Source: Bacteroidaceae bacterium (GTDB taxonomy: Bacteria; Bacteroidota; Bacteroidia; Bacteroidales; Bacteroidaceae). Taken from it: a stretch of DNA of 44,119 nt. Below the pieces are notes generated by a model that saw nothing but the letters and a program-made list of their open reading frames with translations, had not been told where the DNA came from and ran no database searches. A program made the position numbers and the translations under genes. Location of the stretch: assembly GCA_017462065.1 (NCBI GenBank), contig JAFTRV010000056.1, positions 1 through 44,119 of the forward strand. Direction: 5' to 3'. Every line of letters begins with the position of its first letter. The first letter of the stretch is position 1. Of this stretch, positions 27,601 through 35,109 are shown piece by piece.

Positions 27601-27991
27601 CTTCGGGGTGCGTGACTATTATAAGCCCGCTCTTGCGGCTCCGTGACGAAAGCTTGCTCATCACTTCGGTACGCAGTATGCGGTTGGCGTCGTCCTCCTG
27701 CCCGTATCTCATGGCCCTGCGGAACGACGACGGGAAGAACAGCACCCCATCTTCGCCTGCAATCTGAACTATGTCGTGGTAGAAATATCCTGCTTCCTCG
27801 GCGTCGTTCAGGACAACCATGAATGTCTGCTTGGGGAGGTTTTGCCTAAGGCCGCAAAGAACCATTGCGGCACTGCTGCCAAACAACCCCTCGAGGAGAA
27901 TTCGCTTTTCGCTTCCCTCCTCACTCAGTTGCATCAGCGCCTTGACTCCCGGGTGCTGAGCATATAGCTGCAGAATATCCTTCGGCTCCAT
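24650..27991 (-). CDS. mfd: Transcription-repair coupling factor Mfd
   Basis: ATP-driven translocase that removes RNA polymerase stalled at DNA lesions and recruits UvrA. The 1113-residue protein has the UvrB-like N-terminal part (about 1-340; EPGEFAVRGSLIDIF), the RNA polymerase-interacting CarD-like domain (about 425-490; GVGDYIVHIDHGIGKF), and a RecG-like motor with Walker A GDVGFGKT (581-588), DEEQ (682-685) and the later VGRGKRKAFCYML. A TRCF C-terminal domain follows. Start: the ATG giving MEPKDILQLY is preferred to one four codons upstream, because a -7 box at 28001-28008 would put the transcript start below the upstream ATG. Confidence 0.97.
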   Translation of the reverse strand: MEPKDILQLYAQHPGVKALMQLSEEGSEKRILLEGLFGSSAAMVLCGLRQNLPKQTFMVVLNDAEEAGYFYHDIVQIAGEDGVLFFPSSFRRAMRYGQEDDANRILRTEVMSKLSSRSRKSGLIIVTHPEAIAEKVASQSELEENTLSLAVGDCMGRDKVEKQLASLKFKEVTYVYEPGEFAVRGSLIDIFSFSSEYPYRIDFFGDEVESIRTFEVETQLSKDKIDEISIVPKVTGKSAVPITDFLPKSTILITKDFGFLKGSVEKLRNEGFTIQAKLADNELPEMPELMSAVEIESFARRIRHWEMHGDAGSTLTKVKFDISPQPLFHNDFELVSKNFNSFLERGYRLSLLTDDLHQAERLKAIFEDRGEEIPFCPVGRTIHEGYLDNTLRFAFFTDHQLFGRFHNYRLRSDRARSGKVALTLKELKEFGVGDYIVHIDHGIGKFGGLVRIPNGNSTQEAIKLIYKNDDVVFVSIHNLHKISKYHGKEGDAPVVNKLGTGAWERMKERTKKKIKDIARDLIKLYSQRYQEEGFAFSPDSYLQNELEASFIYEDTPDQLKATNDVKKDMERKRPMDRLICGDVGFGKTEVAIRAAFKAATDGKQVAVLVPTTVLAYQHYLTFKERLKNFPCNVQYLSRARSANTTKKILEELKEGKIDIIIGTHKLTGKEVKFKDLGLLIIDEEQKFGVAVKEKLRQIKVNVDTLTMTATPIPRTLQFSIMGARDLSMIQTPPPNRYPIHTEIHNFDADVIKEAIGFELSRNGQVFFITNRISGMEELERVVRRAVPDARVCVGHGQMEPAELEKRLYEFINHDYDVLIATSIVENGIDIPNVNTIIIHQAQNFGLSDLHQMRGRVGRGKRKAFCYMLTPPRESLSTDARRRLEAIESFSELGSGMHIAMQDLDIRGAGNLLGAEQSGFIADLGYETYQKLLAEAVHELKDEEFQGILPEEEVNSEAFVKECFVESDLELLFPALYVPDSNERILLYRELDSLTESREIEAFRSRMKDRFGKIPKEGEELIRMVTLRREAQRIGVEKIYLKGGRMNLFLVDTRNERYYSSDIFGGIMSYIPASRFKCKVKEGDGRCVITVENVRSVETALAFIEEIKRAATLQ

Positions 27992-28000
27992 TTCTATTCG

Positions 28001-28008
28001 CAAAAGTA
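28001..28008 (-). promoter_or_regulatory. -7 element upstream of mfd
   Basis: TACTTTTG on the minus strand, ending 9 bases from the chosen mfd ATG. No good TTTG is found at the expected distance upstream. If used, the leader would be only a few bases. Confidence 0.4.
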
Positions 28009-28102
28009 GCCAAAATATTCCATATACCCGCCTGTTAATTCAATTACGCTATGAATATTTCTATAATTTTTCTTAAAAACAGAAGTTATGCTTTTATTAT
28101 TG

Positions 28103-28255
28103 TATATTTGTACTTGTGCCACGAATATACTCTGCACTCGCTGTGAAAAAACAAAGCAAGCTTTGCAATTTTGCTTTCAGCGAAGTTTCGCTTCGCTCAT
28201 TGCGTGTAAAAATGAATTTTTACCCATTCGCTTGTGTAACTTTCGCTCGTTTGTT
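28103..28255 (+). repeat. Intergenic repeat unit 1, palindrome-rich
   Basis: The unit holds a 54-base core (28117-28170) that returns at 28271-28324 with two mismatches, and a tail (28241-28259) that returns at 28324-28342 with one mismatch. Unlike unit 2 it has about 70 extra bases between core and tail (28171-28240), including GTAAAAA-TGAA-TTTTTAC and GCGAA-GT-TTCGC inverted repeats. The core contains CAAAGC-AA-GCTTTG. Its downstream TAATTTG lacks one base of the TATATTTG seen after unit 2. Short frames across it look like repeat artefacts. Confidence 0.85.
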
Positions 28256-28348
28256 TGTAATTTGTGGCTTTGCCACGAATATACTCTGCACTCGCTGTGA
28301 AAATGCAAAGCAAGCTTTGCAATTCTCGCTCGTTTGTTTGTATATTTG
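28256..28348 (+). repeat. Intergenic repeat unit 2, short form
   Basis: Core 28271-28324 (52 of 54 bases equal to unit 1) is followed directly by the tail 28324-28342 and TATATTTG. It includes the hairpins GTGGC-TTT-GCCAC at its start and GCAAAGC-AA-GCTTTGC in its core. The second hairpin supplies the TTTG used as -33 element for the following gene. Confidence 0.85.
28316..28348 (+). promoter_or_regulatory. Promoter of the thioesterase/CoA-transferase operon
   Basis: TTTG (28316-28319), 21 bases, TATATTTG (28341-28348). Predicted start near 28355, about 15 bases before the ATG at 28370. Both elements lie inside or at the edge of repeat unit 2. Confidence 0.75.
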
Positions 28349-28369
28349 CAAGGGTTATATGCAGGTCTT

Positions 28370-28786
28370 ATGAAAGAGAATTACAGATACAGCATCGAAA
28401 TGAAGGTGCGTGATTATGAATGCGACATTCAGGGTGTGGTGAACAACGCTAATTATCAGCACTACCTTGAACACGCACGCCATGAGTTCCTCGAATCTAT
28501 CGGCGGCAGCTTTTCGCAGCTTCATGCGCAGGGCATAGACCCTATGGTCTCTAAAATAACGCTTGAATACAAACGTCCGCTGCATGGCGGCGACAGGTTC
28601 GTGGTGTGCATAAACATGGAACGCCGCGGTGCCAAGCTTGTTTTTCTTCAGGACATATACAACCTTGCCGACAACAGCTTGGCTGTCAAGGGCGAAGTGG
28701 ATACCGTGTGCCTTAAGAACGGGCGACTGACACGAGGCGAAATTTTTGATGAGATGTTTAAGGACTTTTTCAATAAACAGGAATAG
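28370..28786 (+). CDS. Hotdog-fold acyl-CoA thioesterase (YbgC/4HBT type)
   Basis: Predicted to hydrolyse a short or medium acyl-CoA or aryl-CoA thioester in the cytoplasm. The 138-residue protein fits a single hotdog domain. The motif DIQGVVNNANYQHYLEHAR (about 18-36), with Asp18 placed as in 4-hydroxybenzoyl-CoA thioesterases, is the family signature. The ATG giving MKENYRYSIEM is used; a 12-codon extension would start above the promoter. It leads an operon with a small membrane protein (3-base gap) and a CoA transferase, which suggests acyl-CoA turnover, but the substrate is unknown. Confidence 0.88.
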   Translation: MKENYRYSIEMKVRDYECDIQGVVNNANYQHYLEHARHEFLESIGGSFSQLHAQGIDPMVSKITLEYKRPLHGGDRFVVCINMERRGAKLVFLQDIYNLADNSLAVKGEVDTVCLKNGRLTRGEIFDEMFKDFFNKQE

Positions 28787-28789
28787 GAT

Positions 28790-29164
28790 ATGGAGGGAAT
28801 TCTGTACGTAGTCGTAATTTTTATTATATACTCGATTGTGTATGTGGTAAAGGCGGTCTCGTCGAAGAATGCCGATGTAAAGGGCACTCCGTACATCGAG
28901 GAGGCTTTTCCTGTCATTGAGGTGGTGAAAAAGGAGCTCCCAAGCGTGGAGCCGCAGGAGAACGTTAGAACGGAGGCCCCAAAGATGGTCGTGAAGGAGA
29001 ATAAGAACGCCAAGAAGGAGCGTAGCCATAGCATAGTTACAGCCGAAAGCAAGCCTCAAGAGGCAAAGAGCGCCGAGAAGAGGGAACGGCTTGTATCCCT
29101 CAGGAGCAAGTCTGCGGCAAAGCGTGCAATCATCGAGGCTGAAATACTGAACAGAAAGTACTGA
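28790..29164 (+). CDS. Small membrane-anchored protein of unknown function
   Basis: A 124-residue protein with one N-terminal membrane helix (about 3-22), then a long polar, charged region rich in Lys and Glu (about 45-95), and a C-terminal segment of helix-forming sequence ending AIIEAEILNRKY. The C-terminal tail should lie in the cytoplasm or be a contact site. No known domain is recognised. I recall similar tails in small Bacteroidales proteins next to CoA-transferase genes, but cannot verify it. It lies 3 bases after the thioesterase stop and 19 before the CoA transferase, so it belongs to the same transcript. Confidence 0.7.
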   Translation: MEGILYVVVIFIIYSIVYVVKAVSSKNADVKGTPYIEEAFPVIEVVKKELPSVEPQENVRTEAPKMVVKENKNAKKERSHSIVTAESKPQEAKSAEKRERLVSLRSKSAAKRAIIEAEILNRKY

Positions 29165-29183
29165 CGACAAACATAAAACAGAC

Positions 29184-30671
29184 ATGAGTTATCCAATCTT
29201 AACGCCGCAAGAGGCCGCTTGTTACATAAACAACGGCGACGGAGTCGGCATCAGCGGTTTTACGCTTTCAGGAACGCCTAAGGCAGTCCTTCCCGAAGTC
29301 GCTAATCGTGCCAGAGAGGCGCACGAAGCCGGCAAGCCATTCAAGATAAGGCTCTATTCCGGCGCATCTACGGGCGATACTATCGACGGAATGCTGTCAC
29401 GTGCCAACGCTTTGGAGTTCCGTGCCCCGTTCATATCCAACCCTACCGTGCGAACAGCCATAAACAACAAGGAGATGACGTACACAGACCTTCATCTGTC
29501 GCTTATGGCTCAGGACCTTCGCTACGGCTATCTTGGCAAGGTGGATATTGCAATCCTCGAGGCTATCGACATCACCCCCGACGGAAAGGTATATCTGACA
29601 ACAGCCGGAGGTATCGGCCAGACTGTGGCCAACCTTGCAAGCAAAATCATCATCGAGCGTAACACTTACCACCATACAATGGGGCTGCACGACGTGTACG
29701 AGCCGCTTGACCCGCCATGCCGAAAGGAGATACCAATCTACAATGCGGCCGACAGAATAGGAAAGCCTTATGTTCAGGTCGATCCAAAAAAGGTCATAGG
29801 CATCGTCGAGGTGCATCAGCCCAACGAGCAGGTGGTCTTCAAGGAGCTTGACCCTGTTACCCGCAAGATAGGCGAGAATGTCGTTGATTTCATATTGAGC
29901 GACATGAGAAGAGGCACAATCCCCGCAACCGGCCTTCCTATCCAGAGCGGTATCGGCAATGTTGCCAACGCTGTGCTGAAAGGGCTTGAGAACTGCAACG
30001 AAATACCTCCGCTCGACCTCTATTCCGAGGTGCTTCAGGACTCTGTCATAGACCTCATGGAACTCGGCAGGGTAAAGGTGGGCAGTACCTGTTCGCTCTC
30101 TTTAAGCCAGGAGTGCATGAAGCATGTATATGATAATCTCGACTTCTTCAAGGACAAGCTTATCCTGCGTCCGTCGGAGATTTCCAACCATCCCGAAATA
30201 ATCCGCCGTCTCGGAATTATTGCGATGAATACGGCGATTGAGGTAGACCTCTACGGCTGTGTCAATTCATCGCATATATGCGGCACACGTCTAATGAACG
30301 GCATTGGCGGCTCGGGCGACTTCGCACGCAACGCCTATGTCTCTATCTTTACATGTCCTTCGACCCAAAAGGGTGGCATGATAAGCTCTATCGTGCCAAT
30401 GGTAACGCATGCCGACCATACGGAACACGATGTACGTGTCGTCGTTACTGAATGGGGCGTGGCCGACCTTCGAGGCAAGGGACCCGACGAGCGTGCAAGG
30501 CTGCTGATTGAGAACTGCGCTCATCCCGACTATAGGAACATGCTTTGGGACTATCTAAAGATTGCGAAGAGCGGACATGTGTCACACAATGTGGCGGCTG
30601 CTCTGGGAATGCATGCCGCTTTTGAGAAAGAGGGTGACATGAGGCTGACCGACTGGAATAAATTCGCTTGA
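29184..30671 (+). CDS. Acetyl-CoA hydrolase / succinate:acetate-type CoA transferase
   Basis: Class I CoA transferase, probably moving CoA between acetate, succinate or propionate in fermentative metabolism, which in Bacteroidales yields acetate, succinate and propionate. The 495-residue protein has the N-terminal GISGFTLSGTPKAV (22-35), the likely catalytic Glu282 in YSEVLQD, and the glycine-rich oxyanion region GIGGSGDF (373-380). These fit the family that includes AarC and yeast Ach1. Whether hydrolase or transferase activity dominates cannot be told from sequence; related bacterial enzymes are mostly transferases. Downstream, the methyltransferase begins after 2 bases. Confidence 0.92.
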   Translation: MSYPILTPQEAACYINNGDGVGISGFTLSGTPKAVLPEVANRAREAHEAGKPFKIRLYSGASTGDTIDGMLSRANALEFRAPFISNPTVRTAINNKEMTYTDLHLSLMAQDLRYGYLGKVDIAILEAIDITPDGKVYLTTAGGIGQTVANLASKIIIERNTYHHTMGLHDVYEPLDPPCRKEIPIYNAADRIGKPYVQVDPKKVIGIVEVHQPNEQVVFKELDPVTRKIGENVVDFILSDMRRGTIPATGLPIQSGIGNVANAVLKGLENCNEIPPLDLYSEVLQDSVIDLMELGRVKVGSTCSLSLSQECMKHVYDNLDFFKDKLILRPSEISNHPEIIRRLGIIAMNTAIEVDLYGCVNSSHICGTRLMNGIGGSGDFARNAYVSIFTCPSTQKGGMISSIVPMVTHADHTEHDVRVVVTEWGVADLRGKGPDERARLLIENCAHPDYRNMLWDYLKIAKSGHVSHNVAAALGMHAAFEKEGDMRLTDWNKFA

Positions 30672-30673
30672 GC

Positions 30674-31213
30674 ATGAACAGGAAAAGGCTTGTTACGGAG
30701 ATGGGGCGAATGAACGGAGAGGAGTACCGTTCGGCCGAAAAGCTTCCTTTAGTGGTCGTTCTTGATAATGTGCGCAGCCTTCATAACGTAGGCTCTGTTT
30801 TCCGTACAAGTGACGCTTTCCGTGTCGAGAGGGTTATTCTGTGCGGAATAACCGCCACGCCTCCGCAAACCGAAATTCATAAGACGGCACTCGGCGCCGA
30901 GGATGTTGTCGAATGGCAACATTTTGAGTCCACGGCTGACGCTGTTGCGCTTTTGCGTGAGCAGGGGTATGAGATTTACTCGATAGAACAGTGCGAAGGA
31001 AGCATCGCTCTGCAGTCGTTCGCCGTTCAGCCCGGCTGCCGCTATGCGGTAATCCTCGGCAATGAGGTGAAGGGGGTGCAGCAGGCGGTCGTAGATGCTT
31101 CTGACGGTGCTATAGAGATTCCGCAATTCGGAACAAAGCACTCTCTTAACGTGTCGGTGACGGCGGGAATGATTATCTGGGAGTTCGCAAAGAAATTAGG
31201 GTTTGTAAAGTAA
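30674..31213 (+). CDS. SpoU-family (TrmH-like) RNA 2'-O-methyltransferase
   Basis: SPOUT-superfamily enzyme methylating a ribose 2'-OH in tRNA or rRNA with S-adenosylmethionine. The 179-residue protein has all three motifs: motif 1 NVGSVFRT (38-45), motif 2 ILGNEVKGV (127-135), motif 3 IPQFGTKHSLNVSVTAG (149-165), which form the trefoil knot. It has only a short N-terminal extension and no separate RNA-binding domain. The ATG is 2 bases after the CoA transferase stop, so it is co-transcribed although functionally unrelated. The modified position is not deducible. Confidence 0.9.
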   Translation: MNRKRLVTEMGRMNGEEYRSAEKLPLVVVLDNVRSLHNVGSVFRTSDAFRVERVILCGITATPPQTEIHKTALGAEDVVEWQHFESTADAVALLREQGYEIYSIEQCEGSIALQSFAVQPGCRYAVILGNEVKGVQQAVVDASDGAIEIPQFGTKHSLNVSVTAGMIIWEFAKKLGFVK

Positions 31214-31223
31214 TAGGAAAGTC

Positions 31224-31595
31224 TTATTCAGGGTTGTTCTTGTAGTACTCGTTCCACTCTTCAAGCGCCTTTTGCCAATCGACGGCTTCGCCGTTTGCAA
31301 TAGCTTCGGCCTGGTTGAGCGACTCGTCGTGCAGCCTCTTTTCGGCATGACGCAGCTTCATGGCCTCAATGGTCGCCTCGTCAAGTATGTGAATTCTGTT
31401 ACGGCGTACGGCCTCGTCGAGGTCGGCTGGGCCAAAGGCTTTTCCCTGTATGTTGAAGTCCGAAATGTTGAACTCGAACACGGTACGCAGGGTATGTCTT
31501 ACCATCTTTTGTCCGGCACGGTTGCCTGCCATTTTTCTGCCGAGCAGCTTCCTGATTATATCTATTTCACGCTGTGAAAATTTATTCCTTCCCAT
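31224..31595 (-). CDS. Conserved-looking protein of unknown function
   Basis: A 123-residue, strongly charged cytoplasmic protein without signal peptide or membrane segment. It begins MGRNKFSQREIDIIRKLLGR, helical and basic, followed by RHTLRTVFEFNISDFNIQG, AFGPADLDEAVRR and an acidic, Trp-containing end (WQKALEEWNEYYKNNPE). I recognise no named domain. The chosen ATG lies 26 bases below a predicted transcript start; a start 8 codons upstream would lie at the start site itself. It converges with the methyltransferase gene with a 10-base gap. Confidence 0.7.
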   Translation of the reverse strand: MGRNKFSQREIDIIRKLLGRKMAGNRAGQKMVRHTLRTVFEFNISDFNIQGKAFGPADLDEAVRRNRIHILDEATIEAMKLRHAEKRLHDESLNQAEAIANGEAVDWQKALEEWNEYYKNNPE

Positions 31596-31626
31596 ATTCT
31601 CTTTCGCTTTTTCTTTCAATCATCGG

Positions 31627-31634
31627 CAAAATTA
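31627..31634 (-). promoter_or_regulatory. -7 element for the leftward gene at 31224-31595
   Basis: TAATTTTG on the minus strand, 32 bases ahead of the chosen ATG. No clear TTTG lies at the expected distance upstream. Confidence 0.45.
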
Positions 31635-31739
31635 AGAAGAAAATCGTTATTACAGGCCATGCAAGGCTCTCTATTTGGGCTCTTCTGCCTAATCATTCCT
31701 AAAAAAATATAATATTCTCTTTTTAATGATAAAAAATAG

Positions 31740-31747
31740 TACCTTTG
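31740..31747 (+). promoter_or_regulatory. -7 element of the ABC exporter operon
   Basis: TACCTTTG is an exact -7 match and identical to the tRNA-Glu element. The -33 region is T-rich but lacks a clear TTTG. The start would fall near 31753, inside the palindrome at 31748-31768. Confidence 0.65.
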
Positions 31748-31768
31748 CATGTAATATATAATTACATG
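31748..31768. promoter_or_regulatory. Operator-like perfect palindrome over the transcript start
   Basis: CATGTAAT (31748-31755), five bases, ATTACATG (31761-31768): exact 8-bp inverted repeats directly after the -7 box and 8 bases ahead of the ABC gene ATG. Size and place suit binding of a dimeric repressor. No regulator gene is adjacent. Confidence 0.55.
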
Positions 31769-31776
31769 AATAGCAG

Positions 31777-33618
31777 ATGAAGGATTTTTTTAAAATACTG
31801 AAACGCTTCGTCCCTCCCTACAAGAGATATCTTATACTCTCGTTGGTGTTCACGTTTCTTTCGGCTGTCCTGAATGTATTCTCCTTTATGGTGATTATTC
31901 CCATTCTGCAGATACTGTTCAAGATAAACGACACCTCCGGCGTGGAGTTCATCGAGTGGAGCGGCATGAATGGCGGCAACGCTAAGGAGGTGCTGGTGAA
32001 CAATGCAACATATTTCCTGAATACATTTACTTTGGAATACGGAGCTTCAGTGGTGCTGTTGCTGTTAGGTATATTCCTCATAGTCATGACTCTGCTCAAG
32101 ACGGCATGCTACTTCGGCTCTTCGGCTGCAATTATACCGTTGCGTACGGGCATTGTCCGTGACATGCGTACGCAGCTGTACGACAAGGTGGTCAGCCTGC
32201 CTATCGGCTTCTTCTCAAAAAAACGCAAAGGCGACGTAATTGCCCGCATGACCGGCGACGTGGGCGAGGTGGAGAATTCCATTGTCACATCGCTCGACAT
32301 GCTTATTAAGAATCCGATATTCATTGTCATCTATTTTGTGACACTCATATATATCAGCTGGGAGCTTACTCTCTTTACGATATGCGTAATACCGGGTCTC
32401 GGCTGGATAATGGGCGCCATTGGCCGCAAGCTCAAAGCCAAGTCGCTTGTAGCTCAGCAGAAGCTCGGCGAAACGACGTCGCAGATGGAGGAGACAATAG
32501 GCGGCCTTCGCATAATAAAGGCTTTCATCGCCGAAAAGAAGATGTCCGGCCGCTTCCTCAAATGCAGCAACGAACTCCGTTCTGCGACAAGAAAGGTCAC
32601 TACACGTCAGGCTATGGCGCACCCGGTGAGCGAGTTCCTGGGTACAGTGCTTATTGTAATTGTGCTTTGGTTCGGCGGAACGCTTATTCTCGGAGAGAAC
32701 TCGCCTATCTCTGCCGCATCGTTCATCTATTATCTGACCATTCTTTACAGCATAATTAACCCTATAAAGGAGCTTTCAAAGGCTTCGTACAACATTCCTC
32801 GAGGCTTGGCATCCATGGAACGCATCGATGCCATACTCAATGCCGAGAACCCTATAGCTGACGGCGAAAAGGGCATCGAAATTCCTGAAATGCAGGATTG
32901 TGTCGAATACAGGAACATCTCGTTCTCTTATGACGGCGAACGCAATGTGCTTAAGAATATTAACCTGAGAATTCCTAAAGGCAAGAGCGTGGCTCTTGTA
33001 GGGCAGTCGGGCAGCGGCAAGTCCACAATGGTGGACCTCATCCCTCGTTATTACGATGTGGAGCAGGGCGAGATAACAATCGACGGTATCAATATCAAGG
33101 ATATGAAGGTGAAGTCGTTGCGTTCGCTCATAGGCAATGTCAATCAAGAGGCTATCCTCTTCAACGACACGTTCTTCAACAATATTGCGTTCGGCGTAGA
33201 GAACGCCACAATGGAGCAGGTTATCGAGGCTGCGAAGATAGCAAACGCCCACGACTTCATTATGGCTACCGAGAATGGCTACGAAACGAATGTGGGCGAC
33301 AGGGGGTGCCGTCTCTCAGGCGGGCAGCGTCAGCGCATAAGCATAGCGAGGGCCGTGCTTAAGAACCCTCCGATACTTATTCTCGACGAGGCGACCTCGG
33401 CGCTTGATACGGAGAGCGAGCGTCTTGTTCAGGAGGCCCTTGAACGTCTTATGAAAAGCCGTACTACGATAGCTATAGCTCACAGGCTCTCGACAATAAA
33501 GAACGCCGACGAGATTTGCGTGCTTCGTGACGGTGAGATAGTGGAGCGCGGCTGTCACGAGGAACTGCTCAAACTGAACGGAGTGTATAAACGTCTAAAC
33601 GACATGCAGTCACTATAA
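31777..33618 (+). CDS. ABC exporter, MsbA-like (fused membrane and ATPase domains)
   Basis: Half-transporter that works as a homodimer in the inner membrane, exporting lipids, drugs or other amphipathic compounds. The 613-residue protein has an N-terminal six-helix type I exporter domain (about 15-345), with an extracytoplasmic insert near 50-80. The ATPase domain has Walker A GQSGSGKST (409-417), signature LSGGQ (513-517), Walker B ILILDEAT (533-540) and the H-loop IAHRLST. In Bacteroidota such proteins are often annotated as lipid A flippase MsbA, but genomes carry several paralogues, so the substrate is open. First gene of a rightward run; LOG gene follows after 13 bases. Confidence 0.9.
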   Translation: MKDFFKILKRFVPPYKRYLILSLVFTFLSAVLNVFSFMVIIPILQILFKINDTSGVEFIEWSGMNGGNAKEVLVNNATYFLNTFTLEYGASVVLLLLGIFLIVMTLLKTACYFGSSAAIIPLRTGIVRDMRTQLYDKVVSLPIGFFSKKRKGDVIARMTGDVGEVENSIVTSLDMLIKNPIFIVIYFVTLIYISWELTLFTICVIPGLGWIMGAIGRKLKAKSLVAQQKLGETTSQMEETIGGLRIIKAFIAEKKMSGRFLKCSNELRSATRKVTTRQAMAHPVSEFLGTVLIVIVLWFGGTLILGENSPISAASFIYYLTILYSIINPIKELSKASYNIPRGLASMERIDAILNAENPIADGEKGIEIPEMQDCVEYRNISFSYDGERNVLKNINLRIPKGKSVALVGQSGSGKSTMVDLIPRYYDVEQGEITIDGINIKDMKVKSLRSLIGNVNQEAILFNDTFFNNIAFGVENATMEQVIEAAKIANAHDFIMATENGYETNVGDRGCRLSGGQRQRISIARAVLKNPPILILDEATSALDTESERLVQEALERLMKSRTTIAIAHRLSTIKNADEICVLRDGEIVERGCHEELLKLNGVYKRLNDMQSL

Positions 33619-33631
33619 ACAAAGGATAAGT

Positions 33632-34174
33632 ATGAAACATGTAGCTGTTTTCTGTGCCGCTTCCGAGTCTATCGACAATGTATATGCCGCTTCGGCATAC
33701 GAAGTTGGCAATATGCTTGGACGCATAGGAGCCGCCCTTGTCTATGGCGGTGCACGTTTCGGTCTTATGGAGGCGACAGCGAAGGGCGTCAAGGATGCCG
33801 GAGGCCGCGTGATAGGCGTAGTCCCTGAAATTCTTGTGGAACGTAACCGTGTAAGCGCTCTTCTCGACGAGCATGTCCCTTGCCGTAATTTGAGTGACCG
33901 CAAGGATATTATGCTGCAAAGAAGCGACATTCTTGTGGCTTTGCCGGGCGGAATCGGCACGCTTGATGAGATTTTCCATGTGATGGCTGCATCGACAATC
34001 GGCTATCATGCGAAGCGTGTGGTGTTCTATAATGTGAACGGTTTTTGGAACGGGCTGCTCTCGGAACTGCGCCGTATGGAATCGCAGGGCTTTATAAGAT
34101 GCGACATGAACGGTTGCATGGCTGTGGCAGACACTATTGAGGAACTTGAAAAATATATACAGGAGACGGCATAA
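33632..34174 (+). CDS. LOG-family nucleotide phosphoribohydrolase-like protein
   Basis: Member of the LOG (LONELY GUY / TIGR00730) group, whose enzymes release the base from nucleoside 5'-monophosphates, including cytokinin ribotides. The 180-residue Rossmann-like protein has VYGGARFGLME (37-47), the key Arg90 in SDRKDIM, and the signature PGGIGTLDE (105-113). Size and motifs fit the short LOG form. The stop overlaps the start of the PfkB-family kinase gene by one base (TAATG), so the two are probably made together and may act in one salvage route: base release, then phosphorylation. That link is inference. Confidence 0.9.
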   Translation: MKHVAVFCAASESIDNVYAASAYEVGNMLGRIGAALVYGGARFGLMEATAKGVKDAGGRVIGVVPEILVERNRVSALLDEHVPCRNLSDRKDIMLQRSDILVALPGGIGTLDEIFHVMAASTIGYHAKRVVFYNVNGFWNGLLSELRRMESQGFIRCDMNGCMAVADTIEELEKYIQETA

Positions 34175-35100
34175 TGGGAAAGGTTATAGGTATTGGAGAA
34201 ACGGTGTTCGACATTCTGTTCAAGAACGGCCAGCCTGTCAAGGCTGTTCCCGGCGGCTCTGTATATAACAGCATAATTTCTCTTGGCAGAGCCGGCGTGA
34301 AGGCCGCTTTCATAAGCGAGGTAGGCAATGACAATATTGGCGAGATAATACTGTCGCACTTGCGTGACAGCGGCGTAGACGCCTCGTCGGTATGCAGTTT
34401 CGCCGACGGCAAGTCTCCTTTGGCGCTTGCTTTTCTGAACGAGAGGAACGACGCTGAGTATCTTTTCTATAAAGACTACCCTAATAATCGTCTTGAAGTC
34501 GAGTTTCCCGTTGTGGAAAAGGGGGACATTGTGCTTTACGGCTCATATTTCGTGCTTAATCCTGTGCTGCGTGAAAAGACAAAGGCTTTTTTGGAGTATG
34601 CGAAGGAGAGCGGGGCTATATTGTATTACGACGTGAATTTCCGCAAGAATCATGTTTCGGAGCGAATAAAGCTCGGCGAAGCGTTGATAGAGAATCTTGA
34701 GTTCGCCGACATTGTACGCGGCTCTCTCGATGACTTCAACTATCTTTACGACATGACCGATGCCGGCAAGATATACAGCGAGAAGATAAAGTTCTATTGC
34801 CCGAACTTCATATTCACAAGCGGTGACGGCAACGTCAGGCTGTTTACCGCTAACGGCAATGAATCGTACCCGGTCAAGAAGGTCGATGTAGTCAGCACCG
34901 TAGGCGCAGGCGACAACTTCAATGCCGGAGTCGTATATGGCCTGTCGGCGATAGACGCTCGTCGTGACACGCTGTCGGCTCTTGGCAAGGAGGATTGGGA
35001 CAGAATAATATCATGCGGGCTCGATTTCAGCGCTCATGCATGTACTCTTATCGAGAATTATGTGGACAAGGAGTGGGCCGCGAACTACGGAAACAGATAA
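34174..35100 (+). CDS. PfkB-family carbohydrate or nucleoside kinase
   Basis: Ribokinase-fold kinase using ATP to phosphorylate a sugar or nucleoside. The 308-residue protein starts MGKVIGIGETVFDILF, has the substrate-side signature PGGSVYNSIISLGRAG (26-41), and the C-terminal signature STVGAGDNFNAG (241-252) with catalytic Asp247. NxxE-type metal-binding residues are not obvious. Fructokinase, ribokinase or nucleoside kinase are all possible; sequence gives no decision. Translational coupling to the LOG gene hints at nucleoside or ribose-phosphate metabolism. Confidence 0.88.
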   Translation: MGKVIGIGETVFDILFKNGQPVKAVPGGSVYNSIISLGRAGVKAAFISEVGNDNIGEIILSHLRDSGVDASSVCSFADGKSPLALAFLNERNDAEYLFYKDYPNNRLEVEFPVVEKGDIVLYGSYFVLNPVLREKTKAFLEYAKESGAILYYDVNFRKNHVSERIKLGEALIENLEFADIVRGSLDDFNYLYDMTDAGKIYSEKIKFYCPNFIFTSGDGNVRLFTANGNESYPVKKVDVVSTVGAGDNFNAGVVYGLSAIDARRDTLSALGKEDWDRIISCGLDFSAHACTLIENYVDKEWAANYGNR

Positions 35101-35109
35101 AATGAATAT

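Noticed and set aside
28117..28324. CRISPR-like array
   Set aside because: Only two core copies, far apart, lengths and spacing irregular, and no cas genes.
28088..28373. Short rightward frames (70 and 85 codons) across the repeat block
   Set aside because: They are composed of the repeated palindromic DNA, with repeated peptide text and no protein-like features; the real gene starts at 28370.
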